A DNA stretch of 64,000 nucleotides, taken from NCBI RefSeq assembly GCF_014203735.1, contig NZ_JACHJQ010000007.1:462538-526537 (forward strand). The letters run 5' to 3'. The translations under genes and the position numbers were made by a program. The DNA comes from Actinophytocola algeriensis. GTDB lineage: Bacteria > Actinomycetota > Actinomycetes > Mycobacteriales > Pseudonocardiaceae. The number at the start of each line of letters is the position of its first letter. Positions within the stretch are counted from its first letter, which is position 1. This document shows positions 23,042 to 29,737 of this stretch, piece after piece. A model generated the notes under the pieces. It worked only from the letters and a program-made list of their open reading frames with translations, searched no databases and had not been told where the DNA came from.

Positions 23042-24038
23042 TGTATGAGGTCACGACGTTGGTGACGCCGGTGTGGAGTCGGGTGACGGGTGGCTGGTTT
23101 CCGGCGGTGGTGTGGGGTCGATGGTAGTTGTAGTGGATGTTCCAGACCTTCAGTGCTTCTGAGCGGTGTTGTTCGCTGGTCCAGGTGTGGGCGTAGAGGA
23201 ATTCCTCGGCCAGGATCCGGTGATAGCGCTCGACTTTGCCGTTGTGGCGGGGCGTGTAGGGCGTGATCCGCTGGTGACGTGCCCCGCGGAGGACGGTGGC
23301 GAAGTCGCGGGCTCGGTAGCAGGAGCCGTTGTCGGTGACGATCCGATGGACATGGGCGATGCCATGCGCGGTGAAGAACGCGCGGGCGCGGTGGGTGAAC
23401 CCGATGGCAGTGCGGGCTTGTTCGTCGGGCAGGGCTTCGGTGTAGGCCAGGCGGGAGAATCCGTCGATCGCGGTGTGCAGGTAGGTGTAGCGGGCCCGGC
23501 CGCCACGTCGGCGTCCTCGCATCGACTGTTTGGCTTGTTCGCTGCCGCGGCCGTGGACGCGCCAGCCACCACCATCGGAGATGACACCGACTTTCTTCAC
23601 GTCGAGGTGGACCATGTGCCCAGGCCAGCGAGCATGAATGCGGCGCGGCTCGCGGTTGTTCTCGCCGGTGGGGTCGATAAACCGGCGTCGATTCAGGCCG
23701 AGGTAGGCCAGGTGGCGACTGACGGTTCTGACCGCAACCGTGACGCTCTCGCCGGCCAGCTCACGGGCGATCCGGCGGGCCGACCACTTGTGGTCCCGGC
23801 GCATCTTCTCGATCCGTACGACGACCTGCGCAGGCGTGGCGGTGGGTTGGTGGTGCGGGACGCTGGGCCGGTCCAGCAGGCCAGCGTCGCCGTACTTGTC
23901 GTGACGGTTGACCCACTTCGACGCGCACTGCCTAGAGATCCCCATCTCAGCGGCGACATGCGCGATTGGACGGGTCCGGCAACGCTCGATCAGACGGCGA
24001 CGGCCTTCCACGGACAACGGGGCATTACGGTGGAGCAT
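23037..24038 (-). CDS. IS481-family transposase
   Basis: 333 residues. N-terminal helix-turn-helix regions (IAHVAAEMGISRQCASKWV) and an rve-type DDE integrase core: first Asp in GHMVHLDVKKV, second in HRIVTDNGSC, Glu in GKVERYHRIL. C-terminal WNIHYNYHRPHTTAGNQPP is typical. The reading frame is intact. Its TAG stop (23039-23037) lies outside the IS, entirely in the target duplication, and the last Ser codon is completed by two target bases. Confidence 0.95.
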   Translation of the reverse strand: MLHRNAPLSVEGRRRLIERCRTRPIAHVAAEMGISRQCASKWVNRHDKYGDAGLLDRPSVPHHQPTATPAQVVVRIEKMRRDHKWSARRIARELAGESVTVAVRTVSRHLAYLGLNRRRFIDPTGENNREPRRIHARWPGHMVHLDVKKVGVISDGGGWRVHGRGSEQAKQSMRGRRRGGRARYTYLHTAIDGFSRLAYTEALPDEQARTAIGFTHRARAFFTAHGIAHVHRIVTDNGSCYRARDFATVLRGARHQRITPYTPRHNGKVERYHRILAEEFLYAHTWTSEQHRSEALKVWNIHYNYHRPHTTAGNQPPVTRLHTGVTNVVTSYS

Positions 24039-24152
24039 CGGACGGGTCTTTCTGCTCGGCGGATAGTTGGTCGCACATCCATCCTGCCGCCGAAAGACCC
24101 GTCCCCTCGTCTCAGGCCCTACCCGCCGTCACCAACCTCATGACCCGCAACA
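23042..24152. mobile_element. IS481-family insertion sequence
   Basis: 1111 bases. The ends are imperfect inverted repeats of 25 bases with 19 identities: TGTATGAGGTCACGACG at 23042 onward and the inverse TGTTGCGGGTCATGAGG ending at 24152, both then continuing TTGGTGAC. They are flanked by the 6-base duplication ACTAGC. The element has one transposase gene and looks complete, so it is probably recent. It sits between a regulator gene and a nuclease gene. Confidence 0.93.
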
Positions 24153-24158
24153 ACTAGC
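24153..24158. repeat. Target site duplication, right copy (ACTAGC)
   Basis: Second copy of ACTAGC. Read on the minus strand (GCTAGT) it contains the TAG stop of the XRE/TPR gene, which therefore keeps its original C-terminus. Confidence 0.92.
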
Positions 24159-25359
24159 TGATGGTCGTACCCATCCGCGACGCAAGTTGAGCTGCCTGCC
24201 GACCAACCGCTCCCCGGCCTCGCTGCACGACCGTGTGCAGCGCTCGACGAGCTGCCGGTCGGTACGTCAGGTCTTCGGGCGCCTCGACGCTCGCGGCCTG
24301 GAGCATGACCAGCGCGCCCGCGTAGTTCTGGCGCTGGTTGTAGCCCTTCGCCTGCTCGAGGTGGAAGGCGACCCGACGTTCGATGGACATACTCGGTTCA
24401 GGCACGATGCGCTCGGCCAGCCGCAAACCTTCACCGGTGTCGCCAGCCTCGACCTCGACTGACACCGCAAAGATCGCGACGTTGGTTGGACCGAACGCTG
24501 TCCAGCAGACGTTGCGTTCGCCGGTGCGCTCGGCGAGAGGGACAACCGCCCGAACACGATCGCGTGCCCGCCAGGGCTTGCCGAGTCGCACGCTGGCCAT
24601 CGCCGCTATCAGCTGCAACGAACCGCGCACGGCCAGCGCATCGAGGTCATCGGCAGTGTGGGGCGCGATGTTCTCGGCGGCATGCAGTGCGACAGCCTCC
24701 GCACCCTCAGGCTGATCTTGCGCCAGCAAGACGTGCGCCAGGTTCCAGTGCGCAGCTGCTCGACGCACCGGATCGCCGGCCACCTCAGCCGCCGCAATGC
24801 CGCGGTCAGCAGCGAGCAGGGCCAGGTCGACGCGGCCAACTCGCTTGGCCACCGTGCGGACCAGGCCATAGAGATCAGCAGCACAACGCTGCACCTGGCG
24901 AGTGAGTACGGCATCTGTCTCGTCGGTCGTCCGACGCAACTGTTCGGTGGCGGTGACCAGCGTCGGCAGCTCACGGCCAAGCTGGCTGTAGCGCCGTTCC
25001 GAGCTCTGCCAGGTGCCCCAAGCCGACTCGACCTGCCGGTGCAGGTTGGTGACGTCGAGCGATGTTTGGGCTGGTGATGCCCAGGTCATTGCCTGGTGGA
25101 TCGCCGCACCTGCCTCAAGTGGTGGAACTGCCGGGCCACCGGTCGGTGTTTCGCCGAGCAGCGTCGACAGCGGTACCCGCAGGACGCGGGCCAACTCGAC
25201 GGCTACCGGCAACGCAGGGAGCTTCTTACCCCGCTCGATCTGGTAGAGGTAGTCGGTTGTGATGCCGCTGAGACCAGCGACAACCGACTGCGTTTGACGG
25301 TTGCCCTGGCGGGCGAAGCGCACTCGTTGGCCAAACGTCCGTGCCAGTTCGTCGTCCAT
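24154..25359 (-). CDS. XRE-family regulator with TPR-like C-terminal region
   Basis: 401 residues from the ATG at 25359 (GGGGAGA eight bases upstream). Residues about 8-65 are a helix-turn-helix (FGQRVRFARQGNRQTQSVVA, TTDYLYQIERGKKLPALPVA). The rest is built of helical repeats with TPR spacing (AAHWNLAHVLLAQDQPEGAE, HLEQAKGYNQRQNYAGALVM). Such proteins are common actinobacterial regulators that sense peptides or small ligands. It is divergent from a HAD hydrolase and once preceded the GIY-YIG nuclease gene by 20 bases; an IS481 copy now separates them. Confidence 0.85.
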   Translation of the reverse strand: MDDELARTFGQRVRFARQGNRQTQSVVAGLSGITTDYLYQIERGKKLPALPVAVELARVLRVPLSTLLGETPTGGPAVPPLEAGAAIHQAMTWASPAQTSLDVTNLHRQVESAWGTWQSSERRYSQLGRELPTLVTATEQLRRTTDETDAVLTRQVQRCAADLYGLVRTVAKRVGRVDLALLAADRGIAAAEVAGDPVRRAAAHWNLAHVLLAQDQPEGAEAVALHAAENIAPHTADDLDALAVRGSLQLIAAMASVRLGKPWRARDRVRAVVPLAERTGERNVCWTAFGPTNVAIFAVSVEVEAGDTGEGLRLAERIVPEPSMSIERRVAFHLEQAKGYNQRQNYAGALVMLQAASVEAPEDLTYRPAARRALHTVVQRGRGAVGRQAAQLASRMGTTIS

Positions 25360-25442
25360 ACGCGATCTCCCCAGACCGGTTCTGACCAGCACTGATCGTA
25401 CGCACCCGGTTACCGAAGTGGGAAGAGTGGCACACTTTTGGG

Positions 25443-26189
25443 GTGCCGTCCACCGCGCCCGCGCGTCTCCTGCTTCTCTGGGACATCGACCACACCCTGA
25501 TCGAGACGCGCGGGGTTGGCTTCGCCATCTACCAACGCGCCTTCCCGGCGGCAACCGGGCGTCCGCTCGTCGAGCTGGCCAAGGTGTCAGGACGGACCGA
25601 GCTGGACATCATGTCCGAGACGCTGCGGATCAACGGGGTGGAGCCGACGGACGAGGCGGTCGGCCGATTGGCTGCGGCGCTAGTCCAAGGGTACGAGGAT
25701 GCGAGGGACGAGCTGGGCACCCGCGGCCGCGCCTTGCCCGGCGCCTACGACACGCTCGCCGAGCTGGCAACCAGCCAAGCGGTGTTCCAGACCGTGCTGA
25801 CTGGCAACCTGCGCGAAGTGGCGCGGATCAAGCTGGAGGTATTCGGCCTCGATCGGTTCCTCGACCTCGAGGCAGGTTCCTACGGCAACGACCACCAGGA
25901 GCGGGCCGAGCTGGTGGCGATTGCGCAGCAGCGAGCCAGTGAGCGAACCGGTGCCGAGTTCGGCAACGAAGCGACGGTGCTGATCGGCGACACACCGAAC
26001 GACGTGGCGGCTGGGCTCGCCGCAGGTGTGCGGGTGGTTGGGGTGGCAACGGGCAAGACGGACCTCGAGGAGCTGCGTGCAGCGGGGGCTACGTGGGCGA
26101 TTGACGAGATCAAAGCGGTCACCCGCCTGTTGCTCGCAAGGCTCTCGACAGCGAATCCAAGTTCACAACAGCACGCAGACGAGGAGTAG
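25443..26189 (+). CDS. HAD-family hydrolase (phosphatase)
   Basis: 248 residues. HAD motif I is LLLWDIDHTLIET (nucleophile and acid-base Asp), motif II is VLTGN, a Lys follows in ARIKLEVFGL, and motif IV is VLIGDTPNDVAAG. It has an alpha-helical cap after motif I, like phosphoglycolate-phosphatase or beta-phosphoglucomutase types. Substrate unknown. The GTG start at 25443 is 83 bases from the divergent XRE/TPR start, so the two may be co-regulated. It overlaps the convergent DUF6338 gene by 27 bases. Confidence 0.88.
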   Translation: MPSTAPARLLLLWDIDHTLIETRGVGFAIYQRAFPAATGRPLVELAKVSGRTELDIMSETLRINGVEPTDEAVGRLAAALVQGYEDARDELGTRGRALPGAYDTLAELATSQAVFQTVLTGNLREVARIKLEVFGLDRFLDLEAGSYGNDHQERAELVAIAQQRASERTGAEFGNEATVLIGDTPNDVAAGLAAGVRVVGVATGKTDLEELRAAGATWAIDEIKAVTRLLLARLSTANPSSQQHADEE

Positions 26190-26942
26190 TACGAGCGCGG
26201 TTGGCGCCGCCACCTTCCAACTGCGCCAATGGCTGCTCACCCAGGTGCGGGCACGGTGCGGGACACCCGAGGTCGTCGAGCCTGGTGACTTGGCCACACC
26301 GACGTACGAGGCGGCAAAGTACTCGATTTCTGAGCCGGGGACCACGATGCGCTGCCAGGCCTCGTTCATACTGACTGCCCGGTCGCTCCCGGCCATTCGA
26401 TCTTCGAGTGGAGCACCAAGGATCAGCTCGCGTTTCGTCGGGTCAAGGTCAGTCGACGCACCGACGTAGACACCGAGGATGTCTCGGCCACTCTTCAGGT
26501 GAACGCTCAACTTGACGTACTCGTACGGCTCCGCTGCCTCCTCGCATATGGCATGCCAGGCGTCAGCTTGATGGATCGGCCTGCCCTTCGCGGCCCGCGA
26601 AGTCACCACGTCGCTGAACACAACGGCGAAAGATGCGGACAAGGCCAGCTGCACGAAGAGCGTCCAGCCGACCAGCACCGCATGATCCGCAACGTAGGTC
26701 GTCGGCGCCAACAGAAGATCCGGCAGATTGAGCAGCGACGTCGGCGAGATCCATCGCACCAGCGCCATCAAGAACACCGAGATCACGGTGATGAAGGTGC
26801 CGAACAGGAGCACTCGACTGATGTGGACGAACGTGCTCTCCTCGCGAGGAAGGCGTGTCCTATCCCGCAGCAGCTCGTAGCAGATACCCGGCGCGACGAA
26901 CAGGAAGAAGACGACGATGCCGAAGGCGCCGGCGGGGATCAA
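26163..26942 (-). CDS. DUF6338-family membrane protein
   Basis: 259 residues. Three N-terminal hydrophobic helices (AFGIVVFFLFVAPGICYELL, VLLFGTFITVISVFLMALV, AVLVGWTLFVQLALSASFAV) and a cytoplasmic domain with YEYVKLSVHLKSGRDILGVYVGASTD, which resembles DUF6338 proteins. A short final helix (APTALVLLLVCVLL) closes the protein. Function is unknown. A 65-residue disordered protein is encoded two bases upstream; the two probably form an operon. Confidence 0.65.
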   Translation of the reverse strand: MIPAGAFGIVVFFLFVAPGICYELLRDRTRLPREESTFVHISRVLLFGTFITVISVFLMALVRWISPTSLLNLPDLLLAPTTYVADHAVLVGWTLFVQLALSASFAVVFSDVVTSRAAKGRPIHQADAWHAICEEAAEPYEYVKLSVHLKSGRDILGVYVGASTDLDPTKRELILGAPLEDRMAGSDRAVSMNEAWQRIVVPGSEIEYFAASYVGVAKSPGSTTSGVPHRARTWVSSHWRSWKVAAPTALVLLLVCVLL

Positions 26943-26944
26943 GA

Positions 26945-27142
26945 TCAGTCCTCAGAGGTCTGGGCTCCGCCCATGTCCGAACTCGGCGCTGCTGACGTCG
27001 GCTGTCCAGCAGGCTCGGTCGGCGGTGCAGAGACCGGCTTGATCGGGAAGCCTGACTCCATCGTCACACCCTTGTTCTCCGTGAACTGGCCGCTGTTGTC
27101 GGTCTGGACCATCTGGTGACGGTCGCTATCTCTCGTTGTCAC
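26945..27142 (-). CDS. Small disordered protein paired with DUF6338
   Basis: 65 residues, Pro/Ser/Thr/Gln-rich with no hydrophobic core (for example FPIKPVSAPPTEPAGQPTSA). AGGAG lies six bases before the GTG start at 27142, and its stop is two bases before the DUF6338 start, so it is a real co-transcribed gene despite low complexity. Role unknown. Confidence 0.6.
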   Translation of the reverse strand: MTTRDSDRHQMVQTDNSGQFTENKGVTMESGFPIKPVSAPPTEPAGQPTSAAPSSDMGGAQTSED

Positions 27143-27327
27143 GCTGACTCCTGTGCATGTACTACCGGAGCACTGGCCGCCCCGGAGGTGGAGTTACCCT
27201 AGATGACCGACGGCAGTTCTCTCGTACATACGTTCGGCGTGTCGCCTGAGCAGCAAGTCGTCGCCTTGCAAGCATGGCGATCACGGGGATAGCCTTCGAA
27301 CTCAGCGCGGTCACTGCCGACGTGGCC

Positions 27328-27367
27328 AAGCTCCACGCCTCCTCATGGTCGAGTTAACGTGGAGCTT
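27328..27367 (-). terminator. Hairpin after the protease operon
   Basis: AAGCTCCACG at 27328-27337 pairs with CGTGGAGCTT at 27358-27367 around a 20-base loop, 28 bases after the stop at 27396 in the direction of transcription. The rest of 27143-27395 holds no supported gene. Confidence 0.5.
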
Positions 27368-27395
27368 GTACCTTCATCGGCTTGATTAGCATTAT

Positions 27396-27980
27396 CTAGA
27401 GATCTTCAGCACCTTCTTGGCTTTTCTTTACCTGCAGGTTACTGCCACCCGTTGTTCCCGACGGGAAGGTGAAGGTGCCTTCACCTGTCTTCAGGCCGAC
27501 AGCTGTACTGCCAGCCAAGGGATAGATGTCGGCGCCGTTGTCTGACAGGTTGCCAAAGATCAGATATTCCTTGCCCGCTTGAAGGATTGGAACGCCCTCG
27601 GCGTAAACTTTCGGCTCATCTGTCGTATTGCCCAGCATCTGTACGATCAGAGTGCTACCGACAGCAACATTTCCCTTATCGACACCCAACACCTTCAGTT
27701 TGTATGCGGTTTGCGGGCTTGAGCCCCCCGATGCCGGCGAACCGCTATCGCGGATAACTCCCCGCACCACAACTTCAGCCTTAGCTCGCAACTCTTGCTC
27801 GTCCTCGTACACCGGATGACTGACCGACATTGTGCCACCCCTGGGGACATTGAGCATTTCATCGGTCACGTTCGGGTCGAGAAGCTGGAGCGTAAACAGA
27901 CCGGCGGTGACAACCACGACCGCCAAGATTCCTCCACCGATCGCTACCTTACGCCCCTTTGATGTCATACGCTTTTTCAT
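27396..27980 (-). CDS. Membrane-anchored extracellular protein, partner of the metalloprotease
   Basis: 194 residues. Basic start (MKKRMTSKGRK), one membrane helix (VAIGGGILAVVVVTAGLFTL), then an external beta-rich domain (AKAEVVVRGVIRDSGS, AYKLKVLGVDKGNVAVGSTLIVQML, GKEYLIFGNL) that looks like an OB or Ig-like fold. It overlaps the metalloprotease gene by four bases, so the two are translationally coupled. It may be the substrate, inhibitor or anchor of the protease. No named family is recognised. Confidence 0.6.
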   Translation of the reverse strand: MKKRMTSKGRKVAIGGGILAVVVVTAGLFTLQLLDPNVTDEMLNVPRGGTMSVSHPVYEDEQELRAKAEVVVRGVIRDSGSPASGGSSPQTAYKLKVLGVDKGNVAVGSTLIVQMLGNTTDEPKVYAEGVPILQAGKEYLIFGNLSDNGADIYPLAGSTAVGLKTGEGTFTFPSGTTGGSNLQVKKSQEGAEDL

Positions 27981-28576
27981 GGATACAACCCGTTTATCTC
28001 GTTCGTATCGTAACTTTGCGGTGTGTTGTATGTCAAATTTTCAGTTGGATGCTCGCGCATCACGCTCGGCGAGTAGATTGTGTGCTCAAGACCGAGCACA
28101 TGCCCGAACTCATGAACGATGATCTTCGTCCGTGCGAAATTACTTAGCTCACTCATCAGCGACACATTGATCAGCATTGTTGACTGGTCATAGGCACAAC
28201 CCGCTCCACATGGATTCGGCTGGTTGTACACCCATGCATACCAGTCTTCGTCCTGCGTCACAGTGTCTTCATATACATGCACCCGTGGCGAGCTCGCCGT
28301 AGGCGACGGTGTCCACTTGTAAAACGCCACATTCGTGGGTGTCGCATTCCAGCTATTTGCGGCGTCTTGCAGAATTGTGCCGTACTGCGGGAGCGGCTGA
28401 TCGCCAATCACACCGAGTACATCATGCGTGTAGCCAAGAATGACGAACTGACCGGACGTGCGCGGCCACTCACCTCCTTCGACGTCTCCGTGAGCGAACG
28501 GCGTGTGGCCCACGCTTAGCAACAAGCAGGTAGACAAGACCGCCACCGAGCGCGACAATCCGTTAGTTAATGACAT
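27977..28576 (-). CDS. Secreted matrixin-type zinc metalloprotease
   Basis: About 199 residues from the ATG at 28576 (GGAG upstream). Signal peptide SVAVLSTCLLLSVGHTPFAHG. The catalytic centre is KIIVHEFGHVLGLEHT, the extended metzincin HExxHxxGxxH with three zinc His and the catalytic Glu, followed by the Met-turn SPSVM. The upstream region (ILQDAANSWNATPTNVAFYKW) is typical of matrixins/archaemetzincins. It should act outside the cell on proteins. The composition is AT-rich. TTGACA at about 28590 could be a promoter -35 element. Confidence 0.88.
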   Translation of the reverse strand: MSLTNGLSRSVAVLSTCLLLSVGHTPFAHGDVEGGEWPRTSGQFVILGYTHDVLGVIGDQPLPQYGTILQDAANSWNATPTNVAFYKWTPSPTASSPRVHVYEDTVTQDEDWYAWVYNQPNPCGAGCAYDQSTMLINVSLMSELSNFARTKIIVHEFGHVLGLEHTIYSPSVMREHPTENLTYNTPQSYDTNEINGLYP

Positions 28577-28692
28577 TTGAACTCCGTATGTCAAGTCGCT
28601 CTCACAGAGCGCAGGCATGGAATAAATCAAAAACGCATACTGCACCCGAAACAGACTATTGCCTCGACCAACGGCACTTATTTCAGAATGAG

Positions 28693-29469
28693 CTACCTAT
28701 CAACTACATCAACAACTTCCCGCACCCCCTCCTCGCTTCCATCGGTTCCGATGCAGGTCGCGACAAGATCACCCAAGATCGCGACTTTAAATAGCGCCTG
28801 CGAACCGACTGGCCCGCCGTGAGCCGTCTGCGCCAGTTGCTGCGCTCGTTGCAGGTCGGGTGTAACGAACAGCACGGTAGGAAAGACCTCCTGCTGCCAG
28901 TTATGCAACGCCTTCCAGTAACGCGAACACTTCTCCGCGATGACCGACCGATGCTCGGTCCCGCGGTCCAGCTCAAGCCAGTAGGCGATCCTCACTCCCC
29001 TGGCACGGTCACCGACCTCGAAGCGAGCATCAGGCGTCAGCTGCACCGGCCCAACTGATGCGTGGCATTCAGGCTCGGTGATGAACTCAAGGAGCACGAG
29101 TTCGTCGCGCTGCTCGGCCTGTTTGAACGCCACGAAGCAATCGGCGATGCCGAGGCTGTGAAGGTTGATCGCCCGCGGTGCCCAGAACGCCCCTGGCTTA
29201 TCCAGCAGCGTCCAACCAGCTCTCCCGAGCTGATAGACATGCTGGCTGGAACCCCCGTGGCTGCCACCAACCAAACGGCGCTGGAGTCGCGCGAGGTAAT
29301 GCTGTTCAACCAGTCGCCGCAGCGTGCGGTCGGGCGGTGTCGCCGACGCGAGCTCGTTGAACAAGCTAGCCCTGATGTGGCGGGTGTTGAGTTGCTTGAA
29401 CTGGGCGACGAGGTCGATCACGGCTCTGTCGCGTATGGACAACTGCGAGATGTTGCTGAGACGTACCAT
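28693..29469 (-). CDS. Replication-relaxation (Replic_Relax) family protein
   Basis: 258 residues. N-terminal winged-helix region (ISQLSIRDRAVIDLVAQFKQLNTRHIRASLF, TLRRLVEQHYLARL), then the nuclease-like domain with VYQLGRAGW, NLHSLGIADCFVAF and RIAYWLELDRGTEHRSVIAEKCSRYW. The E-x-D/R-x-T-E pattern and position behind a VirD4-like ATPase match the Replic_Relax family of actinobacterial conjugative and integrative plasmids, thought to be relaxase or replication proteins. Last gene of the transfer operon. Confidence 0.8.
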   Translation of the reverse strand: MVRLSNISQLSIRDRAVIDLVAQFKQLNTRHIRASLFNELASATPPDRTLRRLVEQHYLARLQRRLVGGSHGGSSQHVYQLGRAGWTLLDKPGAFWAPRAINLHSLGIADCFVAFKQAEQRDELVLLEFITEPECHASVGPVQLTPDARFEVGDRARGVRIAYWLELDRGTEHRSVIAEKCSRYWKALHNWQQEVFPTVLFVTPDLQRAQQLAQTAHGGPVGSQALFKVAILGDLVATCIGTDGSEEGVREVVDVVDR

Positions 29470-29472
29470 CGC

Positions 29473-29736
29473 CTACCCCTTGGTACTCGCCCGCAGCAAA
29501 TGCTCGCGGAACTGTCTGACCTCGTCACAGGCATGAAGGATCGACCGGCCGCAGTTGTCACCCCAGTCAGCAATGGCCCGGCGGATGATATGGGCTTGCT
29601 CGTCGTTCCAACCAGCATGTTGGTTCATCAAGGCGTTGGTCTGGCGGTAGAGCTGCTCGATCGCTTCCTGCAACGCCTCCGCTTGGCTCTCGATCCACTC
29701 CAGATGCCGGTCTAGTTCACGTGCAAGGTGTGACAT
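29473..29736 (-). CDS. Small helical protein of the transfer operon
   Basis: 87 residues from the ATG at 29736 (GGAG six bases upstream, inside the end of the ATPase gene). Entirely helical: LARELDRHLEWIESQAEALQEAIEQLYRQ, then QAHIIRRAIADWGDNCGRSI. Its stop is just before the Replic_Relax gene, with GGGG overlapping the stop as the next ribosome binding site. Likely a transfer accessory protein; no family recognised. Confidence 0.6.
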   Translation of the reverse strand: MSHLARELDRHLEWIESQAEALQEAIEQLYRQTNALMNQHAGWNDEQAHIIRRAIADWGDNCGRSILHACDEVRQFREHLLRASTKG

Positions 29737-29737
29737 G

